Of a stretch of 64,000 nucleotides of DNA, positions 8,590-17,549 are shown in pieces; position 1 is the stretch's first letter; each line of letters begins with the position of its first letter. A program made the position numbers and the translations under genes. The notes beneath the pieces are model-generated. The model searched no databases. It saw only the letters and a list, made by a program, of their open reading frames with translations, and was not told where the DNA came from. Source of the DNA: Streptomyces sp. 130 (GTDB lineage Bacteria; Actinomycetota; Actinomycetes; Streptomycetales; Streptomycetaceae); assembly GCF_007096885.1 (NCBI RefSeq), contig NZ_VJNO01000017.1, forward strand, positions 62,001-126,000. The letters run 5' to 3'.

Positions 8590-9453
8590 TCAGGTGGTCG
8601 TGATGTCGGCGGCGGCCGATGCCTGGACCTCGCCGCGGTGGCGGATGCGGCGGAACGTGTAGTCCGTCAGGTCGTCGCCGGTCGCGTACACGTCCTTGTC
8701 GGCCTTGGTGGCGTCGCGGCCGTCCGTGAAGCCGCCGACCGTGAAGTAGGCGTACCGGCCGTACGAGTTCGCGGTGCGGCGGCAGATCACGCCGTCGCGG
8801 CAGAAGACCGGGACGCCCGACCCGCTCAGCGAGGCCAGCCCGCCGGTCGCCAGTCGCGCGGTCCGCTGCGCCTGGGCCTCCGTGTCGAAGACCGCGACGC
8901 CCACGGTGACCGCCACGCCGCCCCGGCTGTAGGTGGCCCGGATGACCTGGTCGCAGCCGTTGGCGGTGAGGATCGCGCCCAGCGCGCCCTGGGTGGTCGC
9001 CGCGCACTGCTTGGTGCGGTGGGTGGCGCCCCTGGCGTACGTACGGCCTCCGGCGGTCAGCTCCTCGTCCGGGAAGAAGGCGTCGGTGTCCACCGGCAGC
9101 CGGTCCTTCTTCACGTCGGCGATGTAGTCCCGGGGGTCCGGCGGGGGCGGGGGCGCCACGGACGAGAAGGACGGCTCGGGGGCGGGGAGCTCGGTCGGCA
9201 GGTCGTCCGCCGTGGGCAGCTCGCTCGCGTGCTTCCCGGTGTCGCGGCGGGAGCCGTCGCCGTTCACGGAGACCACCGCGGTCGCCACGGCCGCGGCGAC
9301 CGCCGCCGTGGCGAGGGCGCCGCCGCCGATCAGCAGCCACTTCTTGCGCCGGGCGCGGGCCGCGGAGGCGTCGGCCAGCGCCTCCCAGTCGGGAGTGCCG
9401 CCGTTCCCAGGCCCCTCGGGCCCCCGGAAGGGCCCCCCGTCCCCAAAGCTCAT
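8590..9453 (-). CDS. hypothetical single-pass membrane protein
   Basis: I do not recognise the family. From the ATG at 9453 it has 287 residues: a cytoplasmic Gly/Pro-rich start, an RARRKKW basic stretch, one membrane helix rich in alanine and valine (about 40-60), then an extracellular region of about 220 residues. The outer part holds paired cysteines (KQCAATT, NGCDQV and FCRDGVICRR) that could form disulfides. I chose this start because AGGA stands eight bases before it; another ATG nine bases upstream is also possible. It is convergent with truA and divergent from the ABC-F gene. Streptomyces homologues probably exist, but no function is implied. Confidence 0.75.
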   Translation of the reverse strand: MSFGDGGPFRGPEGPGNGGTPDWEALADASAARARRKKWLLIGGGALATAAVAAAVATAVVSVNGDGSRRDTGKHASELPTADDLPTELPAPEPSFSSVAPPPPPDPRDYIADVKKDRLPVDTDAFFPDEELTAGGRTYARGATHRTKQCAATTQGALGAILTANGCDQVIRATYSRGGVAVTVGVAVFDTEAQAQRTARLATGGLASLSGSGVPVFCRDGVICRRTANSYGRYAYFTVGGFTDGRDATKADKDVYATGDDLTDYTFRRIRHRGEVQASAAADITTT

Positions 9454-9520
9454 GCCGCGCATCCTAGACGCCACGTAATCCGGTTGGGCCAACCCCGCGA
9501 CGCCCGTGACAATGCTCGGC

Positions 9521-11140
9521 ATGGGACATCTCGAAGCGGGCCACCTTGAGTACTACCTTCCGGACGGGCGGGTGCTGCTCGGCGATGCCTCGTTCCGGGT
9601 GGCCGACGGTGCCGTCGTCGCCCTCGTCGGGGCGAACGGCGCCGGCAAGACCACCTTGCTGCGGCTGCTCGCCGGGGAGCTCCAGCCGCACGGCGGCTCG
9701 GTGTCGGTGAGCGGCGGGCTCGGCGTGATGCGCCAGTTCGTCGGCTCGGTGCGCGACGAGCGCACGGTCCGCGACCTGCTGGTCTCCGTCGCGCAGCCCC
9801 GTATCCGGGAGGCCGCGCTCGCCGTCGACCGGGCCGAGGAGCGCATCCTCACCGTGGACGACGAGGCCGCGCAGATGGCGTACGCGCAGGCGCTGAGCGA
9901 CTGGGCGGAGGCGCGCGGGTACGAGGCCGAGACGGTCTGGGACATGTGCACGATGGCCGCGCTCGGCGTCCCGTACGAGAAGGCGCAGTGGCGCGAGGTG
10001 CGCACGCTGTCCGGCGGTGAGCAGAAGCGGCTGGTCCTGGAGGCCCTGCTGCGGGGCCCCGACGAGGTGCTGCTCCTGGACGAGCCGGACAACTACCTGG
10101 ACGTGCCCGGCAAGCGGTGGCTGGAGGAGCGGCTGAGGGAGACCCGTAAGACGGTGCTCTTCGTCTCCCACGACCGGGAGCTGCTGTCCCGCGCCGCGCA
10201 GAAGATCGTCAGCGTGGAGCCCGGGCCGGCCGGCAGCGACGTCTGGGTGCACGGCGGCGGCTTCGACACGTACCACCAGGCCCGCAAGGAGCGGTTCGCG
10301 CGGTTCGAGGAGCTGCTGCGGCGCTGGGAGGAGGAGCACAAGCGGCTGAAGGCGCTCCTGCACCGGCTGCGCCAGCAGGCGGCGATCAGCCCCGACATGG
10401 CGAGCCGCTACCACGCGATGCAGACCCGGTTCCGGAAGTTCGAGGAGGCGGGCCCGCCGCCGGAGCCGCCGCGCGAGCAGGACATCCGGATGCGGCTGCG
10501 CGGCGGCCGGACCGGGGTGCGCGCGGTGACCTGCCAGGGGCTGGAGCTGACCGGCCTGATGAAACCGTTCGACCTGGAGGTCTTCTACGGGGAACGGGTC
10601 GCGGTCCTCGGCTCCAACGGGTCCGGCAAGTCCCACTTCCTGCGGCTGCTCGCGGGCGAGCCGGTCGCGCACACGGGGGAGTGGAAGCTCGGCGCGCGGG
10701 TGGTCCCCGGGCACTTCGCGCAGACCCACGCGCACCCGGAGCTGCTGGGCCGCTCGCTGGTCGACATCCTGTGGACCGAGCACGCGAAGGACCGGGGCGG
10801 GGCGATGTCCGTACTGCGCCGCTACGAGCTGGAGCGGCAGGGGGACCAGCCGTTCGAGAAGCTGTCCGGCGGGCAGCAGGCCCGGTTCCAGATCCTGCTC
10901 CTGGAGCTGTCCGGCACGACCGCGCTGCTGCTGGACGAGCCGACGGACAACCTGGACCTGGAGTCGGCGGAGGCGTTGCAGGACGGTCTGGAGGCGTACG
11001 AGGGCACGGTGCTCGCGGTGACGCACGACCGGTGGTTCGCGAAGAGCTTCGACCGGTATCTGGTCTTCGGCTCGGACGGGGTCGTCCGCGAGACGGCGGA
11101 GCCGGTGTGGGACGAGCGGCGGGTCGAGCGGGCGCGGTAG
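9521..11140 (+). CDS. ABC-F family ATPase
   Basis: This has two ABC cassettes and no membrane segments, so it belongs to the ABC-F proteins, which act on the ribosome in translation or antibiotic protection rather than in transport. Cassette one has GANGAGKTT, LSGGEQKR and a Walker B reading DEPDNYLD instead of the usual DEPTNHLD. After a charged linker, cassette two has GSNGSGKSH, LSGGQQAR and DEPTDNLD. From ATG 9521 it is 539 residues; ATG 9512 and GTG 9506 are alternatives. No ribosome binding site is visible, and GACAAT seven bases before the ATG suggests a leaderless message. It sits between truA and rplM, but whether it is a housekeeping factor or a resistance factor cannot be told. Confidence 0.85.
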   Translation: MGHLEAGHLEYYLPDGRVLLGDASFRVADGAVVALVGANGAGKTTLLRLLAGELQPHGGSVSVSGGLGVMRQFVGSVRDERTVRDLLVSVAQPRIREAALAVDRAEERILTVDDEAAQMAYAQALSDWAEARGYEAETVWDMCTMAALGVPYEKAQWREVRTLSGGEQKRLVLEALLRGPDEVLLLDEPDNYLDVPGKRWLEERLRETRKTVLFVSHDRELLSRAAQKIVSVEPGPAGSDVWVHGGGFDTYHQARKERFARFEELLRRWEEEHKRLKALLHRLRQQAAISPDMASRYHAMQTRFRKFEEAGPPPEPPREQDIRMRLRGGRTGVRAVTCQGLELTGLMKPFDLEVFYGERVAVLGSNGSGKSHFLRLLAGEPVAHTGEWKLGARVVPGHFAQTHAHPELLGRSLVDILWTEHAKDRGGAMSVLRRYELERQGDQPFEKLSGGQQARFQILLLELSGTTALLLDEPTDNLDLESAEALQDGLEAYEGTVLAVTHDRWFAKSFDRYLVFGSDGVVRETAEPVWDERRVERAR

Positions 11141-11367
11141 CGCCGGGCGCGTTTTGACCCGTCCGGGGCCGGACGGGTAGTGTCGAGCGTTGTTATGCGT
11201 ATGGGCTGCGTCCTGGTGACGCGCAGAGCCCTTGCGCAGGTTCTCTGGAGCAGTTACCAGTGGCTCGCATACGGGCGTCGTCCCGGCATTGTGTGCCCCA
11301 GCTGCATGATCGCTTCAGAGGTGTCGTGTGTCTGGACCCCATCCACTGAAGAAGCGAAGGCTACGAA

Positions 11368-11811
11368 GTGCGTACGTACAGCCCCAAGCCCGGCGATGTG
11401 ACCCGTCAGTGGCACATCATTGACGCGCAGGACGTCGTCCTGGGCCGTCTCGCCACCACGGCTGCGAACCTCCTGCGAGGCAAGCACAAGGCGATTTACG
11501 CCCCCCACATGGACATGGGCGACTTCGTCATCATCATCAACGCCGACAAGGTTCACCTGTCCGGCAACAAGAGGACCCAGAAGATGGCGTACCGCCACTC
11601 CGGGTTCCCGGGTGGTCTGCGCTCCGTGCGCTACGACGACCTCCTCGCGAACAACCCCGAGAAGGCCGTCGAGAAGGCCATCAAGGGCATGATCCCCAAG
11701 AACTCCCTGGGCCGCCAGATGATCTCGAAGCTGAAGGTCTACGCGGGTGACCAGCACCCGCACGCTGCGCAGCAGCCGGTTCCGTACGAGATCACCCAGG
11801 TCGCGCAGTAG
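11368..11811 (+). CDS. rplM: 50S ribosomal protein L13
   Basis: This encodes 147 residues, with the GTG start MRTYSPKPGDVTRQWHIID. DAQDVVLGRLAT and GMIPKNSLGRQM are family signatures. L13 is an early assembly protein of the 50S subunit and is always paired with S9. A leader of about 220 bases precedes it (11141-11367), with no gene and no structure I can assign; it may hold the operon promoter and autoregulatory site. Confidence 0.97.
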   Translation: MRTYSPKPGDVTRQWHIIDAQDVVLGRLATTAANLLRGKHKAIYAPHMDMGDFVIIINADKVHLSGNKRTQKMAYRHSGFPGGLRSVRYDDLLANNPEKAVEKAIKGMIPKNSLGRQMISKLKVYAGDQHPHAAQQPVPYEITQVAQ

Positions 11812-11856
11812 TCCCGGCCTCCCCCCAAAGACATAAAGAAAGATCTGAGGAGAATC

Positions 11857-12381
11857 GTGGCCGAGACCACTGTTGACAGCGTCGAGGGCACCGAGGGCGA
11901 GGAGAACTTCGCCGAGGTGACCACCTTCGAGTCCGAGGTCCCCGTCGAGGGTGAGTACACCTCGGAGTCGCTCGCCGGCCGCTTCGGCGACCCGCAGCCC
12001 GCCGCCGGCCTTGGCCGTCGCAAGAACGCCATCGCCCGCGTCCGGATCGTTCCGGGCACCGGCAAGTGGAAGATCAACGGGCGCACCCTCGAGAGCTACT
12101 TCCCGAACAAGGTGCACCAGCAGGAAGTCAACGAGCCCTTCAAGGTGCTCGAGCTCGACGGCCGTTACGACGTCATCGCCCGCATCGCGGGTGGCGGCGT
12201 CTCGGGTCAGGCCGGCGCCCTGCGCCTGGGCGTGGCCCGCGCGCTGAACGAGGCGGACGTGGACAACAACCGCGCGACCCTGAAGAAGGCCGGCTTCCTC
12301 TCCCGCGACGACCGTGCGGTCGAGCGCAAGAAGGCCGGTCTCAAGAAGGCCCGCAAGGCCCCGCAGTACAGCAAGCGCTAA
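11857..12381 (+). CDS. rpsI: 30S ribosomal protein S9
   Basis: This encodes 174 residues from GTG 11857, with GAGGAG nine bases upstream. The first 45 residues are an acidic extension (VDSVEGTEGEENFAEVTTF) not present in E. coli but usual in actinomycetes. The S9 core follows: GLGRRKNAIARVRIVPGTG and the basic C-terminal tail ending QYSKR, which reaches the P-site tRNA. It lies 45 bases after rplM and is followed by a strong terminator. Confidence 0.97.
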   Translation: MAETTVDSVEGTEGEENFAEVTTFESEVPVEGEYTSESLAGRFGDPQPAAGLGRRKNAIARVRIVPGTGKWKINGRTLESYFPNKVHQQEVNEPFKVLELDGRYDVIARIAGGGVSGQAGALRLGVARALNEADVDNNRATLKKAGFLSRDDRAVERKKAGLKKARKAPQYSKR

Positions 12382-12408
12382 ACCGCCTGCTCACCCGCTT
12401 CACACGTT

Positions 12409-12441
12409 CGCCCCGGCGGCACCTCTCGTGCTGCCGGGGCG
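12409..12441 (+). terminator. terminator of rplM-rpsI
   Basis: A 14-bp stem (CGCCCCGGCGGCAC, one G-U pair) with a five-base loop is followed by TTCGTTT. It is the clear end of the rplM-rpsI operon. Confidence 0.85.
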
Positions 12442-12545
12442 TTCGTTTATCGACATCCTCGGGCATATAACGACATAAGGCGTTCATAGGCTTGTTGGTT
12501 GCGTGATCTGACTTTTGCGTTTCGGAGCACTTTCGGAGGACACCA

Positions 12546-13904
12546 GTGGGACGACTCTTCGGCACGGACGGCGTGCGCGGTGTCGCCAATGCGGACCTGA
12601 CGGCCGAGCTCGCGCTCGGCCTCTCGGTGGCCGCGGCACACGTACTGGCCGAGGCGGGCACCTTCGAGGGTCATCGGCCGACGGCCGTGGTGGGCCGTGA
12701 CCCACGCGCCTCCGGAGAGTTCCTGGAGGCCGCCGTCGTGGCCGGCCTGGCGAGCGCGGGCGTCGACGTCCTGCGCGTCGGCGTGCTGCCGACCCCGGCC
12801 GTCGCCTACCTCACCGGCGCGCTCGGCGCCGACATCGGGGTCATGCTCTCCGCCAGCCACAACGCCATGCCGGACAACGGCGTCAAGTTCTTCGCCCGCG
12901 GCGGCCACAAGCTCGCCGACGAGCTGGAGGACCGCATCGAGACGGTGTACGAGCAGCACCGCACCGGTGAGCCCTGGAACCGTCCCACCGGCGCCGGCGT
13001 CGGCCGCGTCACCGACTACGTGGAGGGCTTCGACCGGTACGTCGCCCACCTCATCGGCGTCCTGCCGAACCGGCTCGACGGCCTGAAGGTCGTCCTGGAC
13101 GAGGCGCACGGCGCCGCCGCCCGCGTCTCGCCCGAGGCGTTCGCCCGCGCCGGGGCCGAGGTCGTCACGATCGGCGCCGAGCCGGACGGGCTGAACATCA
13201 ACGACGGCTGCGGCTCCACGCACCTGGCACTCCTGCGCGCCGCCGTCGTCGAGCACGGCGCGGACCTGGGCATCGCGCACGACGGCGACGCGGACCGCTG
13301 CCTGGCCGTGGACGCGTCGGGCGAGGAGGTCGACGGCGACCAGATCCTCGCCGTGCTGGCCCTCGCCATGCGCGAGGCCGGTCAGCTGCGCCGGGACACC
13401 GTGGTCGGCACCGTGATGTCGAACCTCGGCTTCAAGCTGGCCATGGAGCGGGAGGGCATCCAGCTCGTCCAGACCGCCGTCGGCGACCGCTACGTCCTGG
13501 AGTCCATGAAGGCCGAGGGCTACGCGCTGGGCGGCGAGCAGTCCGGCCACGTCATCGTCCTGGACCACGCCACGACCGGCGACGGCACCCTGACCGGCCT
13601 GATGCTCGCGGCCCGGGTCGCCGCGACGGGCCGCCCGCTCGCCGAGCTGGCCGGGGTCATGGAGCGCCTGCCGCAGGTCCTGGTCAACGTGCCGGACGTC
13701 GACAAGTCGCGCGTGCACACCTCGCAGGAGGTAACCGCAGCCGTCGCGGAGGCCGAACGCGAGCTGGGCGCCACCGGACGCGTCCTGCTGCGCCCCTCGG
13801 GCACGGAGCCGCTGGTCCGGGTCATGGTCGAGGCGGCGGACATCGAGCAGGCCCGCGCGGTGGCGGGGCAGCTCGCGGACGTCGTGAAGTCGGCGCTGGG
13901 CTGA
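12546..13904 (+). CDS. glmM: phosphoglucosamine mutase
   Basis: It interconverts glucosamine-6-phosphate and glucosamine-1-phosphate on the way to UDP-GlcNAc for peptidoglycan. It has 452 residues. The phosphoserine loop MLSASHN places the active serine near residue 104. The magnesium loop is DGDADR, the sugar specificity motif is GGEQSGH and the phosphate loop RPSGTEPLVRVM is intact. The start is GTG 12546 after GGAGGACACCA. It works in the same pathway as glmS, ten kilobases downstream. Its place after rpsI is conserved in Streptomyces. Confidence 0.97.
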   Translation: MGRLFGTDGVRGVANADLTAELALGLSVAAAHVLAEAGTFEGHRPTAVVGRDPRASGEFLEAAVVAGLASAGVDVLRVGVLPTPAVAYLTGALGADIGVMLSASHNAMPDNGVKFFARGGHKLADELEDRIETVYEQHRTGEPWNRPTGAGVGRVTDYVEGFDRYVAHLIGVLPNRLDGLKVVLDEAHGAAARVSPEAFARAGAEVVTIGAEPDGLNINDGCGSTHLALLRAAVVEHGADLGIAHDGDADRCLAVDASGEEVDGDQILAVLALAMREAGQLRRDTVVGTVMSNLGFKLAMEREGIQLVQTAVGDRYVLESMKAEGYALGGEQSGHVIVLDHATTGDGTLTGLMLAARVAATGRPLAELAGVMERLPQVLVNVPDVDKSRVHTSQEVTAAVAEAERELGATGRVLLRPSGTEPLVRVMVEAADIEQARAVAGQLADVVKSALG

Positions 13905-13932
13905 CCGGTCGCCGGGGCCCGCGGCGCGCGAA

Positions 13933-14078
13933 CGGCGGGGCTTCGCGGCGGGGCTTTACGGCTGGGCTTTACGGCCGGGCCTCGCAGTCGGGGCTTCGCG
14001 GCCGGGCCTCACGGCTGGGCTTCGCGGCCGGGCCTCACGGCGGGGCCTCACGGCGGGGCCTCACGGCGAGGCCGTCAC
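13933..14078. repeat. short GC-rich tandem repeat after glmM
   Basis: About eleven degenerate copies of a 13-base unit, such as GGCCGGGCCTCAC and GGCGGGGCTTCG, run from shortly after the glmM stop. No coding sequence or ribosome binding site goes with them. Together with the next repeat they fill most of the 580-base gap between glmM and the DUF389 gene. Confidence 0.75.
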
Positions 14079-14111
14079 CACGTTCGGAGCCGGCCCGCCG
14101 CCGCGGCGCGC

Positions 14112-14311
14112 GTGGTCGCTGTGGCGCGTAGGGCGGTGCGGCAGGGTTCGGGGGCGGCCCGTACGTGTCCGCGGTGAGGCGCGTGGTCGCTGTGGCGCGG
14201 CGGTGCGGCAGGGTTCGGGGGCGGCCCGTACGCGTTCGCGGTGCGGCGCGTGGTCGCTGTGGCGCGTGGGGCGGTGCGGCAGGGTCGGGGGCGGCCCGTA
14301 CGCGTCCGCCG
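14112..14311. repeat. three direct repeats of about 70 bp
   Basis: Three copies beginning GTGGTCGCTGTGGCGCG start at 14112, 14183 and 14250, with period 71 then 67 because the middle copy lacks four bases. Each continues through GGCGGTGCGGCAGGG and GGGGGCGGCCCGTACG. Open frames across them on both strands are repeat-encoded Arg/Pro/Ala strings and are not credible genes. Confidence 0.75.
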
Positions 14312-14482
14312 GGATGCGCGCGGTCGTCGCGTACAGGCAGTGCGGCCCCACCGCCGGGCCCATGACGGACCGCGAACCGGCCTCGTCCGCGGGTCCCGCG
14401 CGCAGCGGCCACGGCCGCTCCGGCGCCCCGCCACATCATCGGGCACGCGCGTGGGGCGCACGGAAGTCCCGGCGCCCGTTGG

Positions 14483-15469
14483 TCACCCCGCCGGTCCGTC
14501 GCCGGCGTTTTCACGGGCCGCCGCCGGAGGCTCCTGGGCGCGCTGGCGGCGCTGGGCCGCGCGCCACAGCGTCTTCTGCGCGATCAGGGTCAGCGTGCCG
14601 GCGAGGACGATGCCGCCGAGGTTCTCCGCGAGCTGGCGCGCCGAGCCGGACATCTGGGGGTAGTCGCTGTAGCTGAAGGCCACCGCCGCGTTCGCGGCGG
14701 CCGGCACGGTCGTCACCGAGATGGCGACGCCGATCAGCGCGCCCGACTTCGCCGAGGTGAGCGAGAGCGTGCCGGCGATGCCCGCCAGGAACGCCACGAC
14801 GAACGACAGCCAGTCCGGCTGCCAGACGAACGAGGTGTTGGGCCGGTCGGCCTCGATCATTTTCTCGTCGAACAGCCCGAACAGGTCCATCAGCCAGGAG
14901 AAGCCGGCGGTCAGCACCATGGCCGCCGCGAAGCCGCCGATCAGCGCCCACAGCGAGCGCCACACCAGACGCGGGGCGCGCTGCACCAGCGCCGTCGAGA
15001 TCCCGGCCAGCGGCCCGAACTCCGGGCCCACCGCCATCGCGCCGACGATCAGGATCGCGTTGTCGAGCATCACACCGCAGGCCGCGAGCATCGTGGCGAC
15101 GGCGAGGAACGCCAGATAGGTGACGCTGAACGTGGACTCCTCGTGGGTGGCCTCGGACAGCTCCTCCCACAGCACCGCGTCCGCGCCCTCACCGGGCGCC
15201 GCCTCCTCGGCCCGCTCGGCGCGCGCGGAGAGCGTCAGGTCCACGTCGTTCACGGTGATCGCCCCGAACCGGTCGACGCCCAGCCGCCGCAGCGCCCCGA
15301 TCAGCTCGTCGCCCGCCTCGCGCGCCACGTCGCACAGCACCACGTCGCCCGCCGGGTCGCGGGCGACGCCCGGCAGGACCACGAGGTGGGCGGTGCCGGC
15401 CGTCCGCTCCAACAGGCTCGTCACCTCGTCCGTGCGGTCGGCGGGCACGATCAGGCGCAGATGCAGCAC
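14483..15469 (-). CDS. DUF389 family membrane protein
   Basis: This encodes 328 residues. The N-terminal 100 residues form a soluble ferredoxin-like part (LHLRLIVPADRTDEVTSLL). After that come about six membrane helices, including AILIVGAMAVGPEFGPLAG and the SAKSGALIGVAISVTTVPAAANAAVA region, which mark the DUF389 family of unknown function. The start is GTG 15469 with GGAAAGG seven bases upstream. It begins 18 bases after the coaA stop on the same strand, so it is probably cotranscribed with coaA. No substrate is known. Confidence 0.85.
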   Translation of the reverse strand: MLHLRLIVPADRTDEVTSLLERTAGTAHLVVLPGVARDPAGDVVLCDVAREAGDELIGALRRLGVDRFGAITVNDVDLTLSARAERAEEAAPGEGADAVLWEELSEATHEESTFSVTYLAFLAVATMLAACGVMLDNAILIVGAMAVGPEFGPLAGISTALVQRAPRLVWRSLWALIGGFAAAMVLTAGFSWLMDLFGLFDEKMIEADRPNTSFVWQPDWLSFVVAFLAGIAGTLSLTSAKSGALIGVAISVTTVPAAANAAVAFSYSDYPQMSGSARQLAENLGGIVLAGTLTLIAQKTLWRAAQRRQRAQEPPAAARENAGDGPAG

Positions 15470-15487
15470 GGAGCACCTTTCCAGAAG

Positions 15488-16480
15488 TCAGAGCTTGCGC
15501 AGTGACAGCCGCTGCACCTTGTGGTCGGGCCCCTTGCGCAGCACCAGCGTGGCACGTCCACGGGTCGGCGCCACGTTCTCCACGAGATTCGGCCGGTTGA
15601 TGGTCCGCCACATGGTGGCCGCGTACTCCATCGCCTCGGCCTCGGAGACCTGCGTGTACTTCCGGAAGTACGAGGACGGGTCCTGGAACGCCGTCTCGCG
15701 CAGCTTCCGGAAGCGGTTGAGGTACCAGGTCTCGATGTCCTCCGTCCGGGCGTCGACGTACACGCTGAAGTCGAAGTAGTCGGCGAGCCCCACCCTGGTG
15801 CGGCCGTCCTTGCCGGGCAGGGCGGGCTGCAGGACGTTCAGCCCCTCCACGATCAGGATGTCCGGGCGGCGCACGGTGAGCCGTTCGCCGGGCACGATGT
15901 CGTAGATCAGGTGGGAGTAGACGGGGGCGGTGACCTCGTCCTTGCCGGCCTTGATGTCGGCGACGAAACGGGTGAGGGCGCGCCGGTCGTACGACTCCGG
16001 GAACCCCTTGCGCGACATCAGGCCGCGCGCGTGCAGCTCCTTCATCGGCAGCAGGAACCCGTCGGTGGTGACCAGCTCGACCCGGGGGTGCTCCGGCCAG
16101 CGGGCCAGCAGCGCCTGGAGGATGCGCGCGGTGGTGGACTTGCCCACGGCGACGCTGCCCGCGACGCCTATGACGAACGGCGTGCCGCGCTGCGCGCCCT
16201 GCCCGTTGCCCGCGTCCCCGAGGAAGGTGTTGAGGGCGCCGCGCAGCCCGGAGGTGGCCTGCACGTACAGGTTCAGCAACCGCGAGAGCGGCAGGTAGAC
16301 GTCCCGCACCTCGTCGAGGTCGATGACGTCGCCGAGCCCGCGCAGCCGCTCGACCTCCTCGGCGCTCAGCGGCAGCGGAGTCCTGTCGCGCAGCGCGCTC
16401 CACTCCGCCCGGGAGAGGTCGACGTAGGGCGTCGCCGCGGGTTCGGTGCGCCGGGGGCTCCGTGCGGGTGAAGTGATCAC
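15488..16480 (-). CDS. coaA: pantothenate kinase, type I
   Basis: It phosphorylates pantothenate, the first and controlling step of coenzyme A synthesis. With the GTG at 16480 it has 330 residues; a longer reading to 16555 would add 25 Pro/Arg-rich residues. The P-loop GVAGSVAVGKSTTAR, TTDGFLLP, SYD and RPDILIVEGLNVLQ are the prokaryotic type I signatures, so CoA feedback is expected. No good ribosome binding site is visible; GACAAT six bases before the GTG suggests leaderless translation. Confidence 0.93.
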   Translation of the reverse strand: MITSPARSPRRTEPAATPYVDLSRAEWSALRDRTPLPLSAEEVERLRGLGDVIDLDEVRDVYLPLSRLLNLYVQATSGLRGALNTFLGDAGNGQGAQRGTPFVIGVAGSVAVGKSTTARILQALLARWPEHPRVELVTTDGFLLPMKELHARGLMSRKGFPESYDRRALTRFVADIKAGKDEVTAPVYSHLIYDIVPGERLTVRRPDILIVEGLNVLQPALPGKDGRTRVGLADYFDFSVYVDARTEDIETWYLNRFRKLRETAFQDPSSYFRKYTQVSEAEAMEYAATMWRTINRPNLVENVAPTRGRATLVLRKGPDHKVQRLSLRKL

Positions 16481-16621
16481 GTCCTCATTGTCGCGGGAGA
16501 CGGCCGGGCGTGGAGGGTGGGCTCGGTCACGTGGGGGAGGGGGCGGGACCGGCACGGGCCCGGTCGCGGCGCGCTGGTAGCCTGCCGCCCCTCCTATCTC
16601 TCACGCAGCGACGAGGTGCGC

Positions 16622-17464
16622 ATGAAAGCAGGAAGAACCGGGGCCGTGGCCGCGCTCGCGGGGGCTCTGGCCCTCTCGGCGCTCACGGCTCCGACGGCGC
16701 GGGCCGCGGACACCGGCACGGTGTCGGGGATCGTCGTCAACGGGGGCAAGCCCATCGTGGTGGGGACCACCGAGGTGAAGAAGGTGCCGGTTCTGTACCG
16801 GGTCAGCCTTCCCGCCGGGTACCGGGCCGCAGATCCGTTCCCCTGGAACGCGGGACCGTACCTCTACCACGGGACCACGGCCGTCAAGGGGGCGGGCAGC
16901 GGCATCGGTATGAGTGAGTACGGCTGCACCGACGTGAGCGAGAGGGTCGCGCAGTGCGCGGGCACGCTCTCCGTCGACCCCCGCTACGACCTGGACGCGA
17001 ACGGCGACGCGACCACCTGGACGGTCGGCTACGGAGTCGTGCTGTTCGGCGACGACGACATCAAGTCCGAGAAGTACGTGGCCACATCGGGCCGCGTCCA
17101 GATCCGGCGCTACGCCAAGGCCACCGTCAACGCCGCGCCCGAACCGGTGGCGAAGGGCAAGCCGATCACCGTGACCGGCAGCCTGAAGCGGGCGGACTGG
17201 GCGAAGCACACGTACACCGGTGTGGCGGACGCGTCCGTGCGGTTGCAGTTCCGGCCCAGGGGCACGGCCTCCTACTACACCGTGAAGACGGTCCGGTCCA
17301 GCTCCACGGGTGCGCTGAGGACGACGGTCACCGCCACCCTCGACGGCGACTGGCGCTGGAGCTTCGGGGGCTGGTCCACCACGGGCGGCGCGGTGTCGTC
17401 CGGCGACTACGTCGATGTGAGCGGAGCCGGGGGGAACGTCAGGGTGGCGTACGCACGGCCCTGA
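16622..17464 (+). CDS. secreted protein of unknown function
   Basis: It has 280 residues with a clear signal peptide (MKAGRTGAVAALAGALALSA, cleavage after ARA near residue 29). The mature part has two regions. The first (30-165) carries two cysteines (YGCTDV and AQCAGT) and aromatic residues. The second (about 170-280) is a beta-rich Ig-like module, with KPITVTGSLKRADW and VRLQFRPRGTASYYTVKTV, common in Streptomyces extracellular proteins. The start is ATG 16622 after ACGAGG; an upstream in-frame codon at 16517 is not used because the signal peptide begins at 16622. Function is not known. Confidence 0.8.
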   Translation: MKAGRTGAVAALAGALALSALTAPTARAADTGTVSGIVVNGGKPIVVGTTEVKKVPVLYRVSLPAGYRAADPFPWNAGPYLYHGTTAVKGAGSGIGMSEYGCTDVSERVAQCAGTLSVDPRYDLDANGDATTWTVGYGVVLFGDDDIKSEKYVATSGRVQIRRYAKATVNAAPEPVAKGKPITVTGSLKRADWAKHTYTGVADASVRLQFRPRGTASYYTVKTVRSSSTGALRTTVTATLDGDWRWSFGGWSTTGGAVSSGDYVDVSGAGGNVRVAYARP

Positions 17465-17495
17465 CGGCCTGGCCCGTTTCGCGTGGGACACGCCG

Positions 17496-17527
17496 CCGGC
17501 CGGGCACCCCTCGGGGTGCCCGGCCGG
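17496..17527. terminator. bidirectional terminator between the secreted protein and argG
   Basis: A perfect 15-bp inverted repeat (CCGGCCGGGCACCCC) with a two-base loop sits between two convergent genes. It can serve both strands. Confidence 0.8.
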
Positions 17528-17549
17528 TCGTCGTCCGTGCGGGGGCGGG

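Noticed and set aside
14035..14514. Arg/Pro/Ala-rich open frames on the minus strand after glmM
   Set aside because: They are translations of the tandem repeats; several frames overlap with equal length and none has a ribosome binding site.
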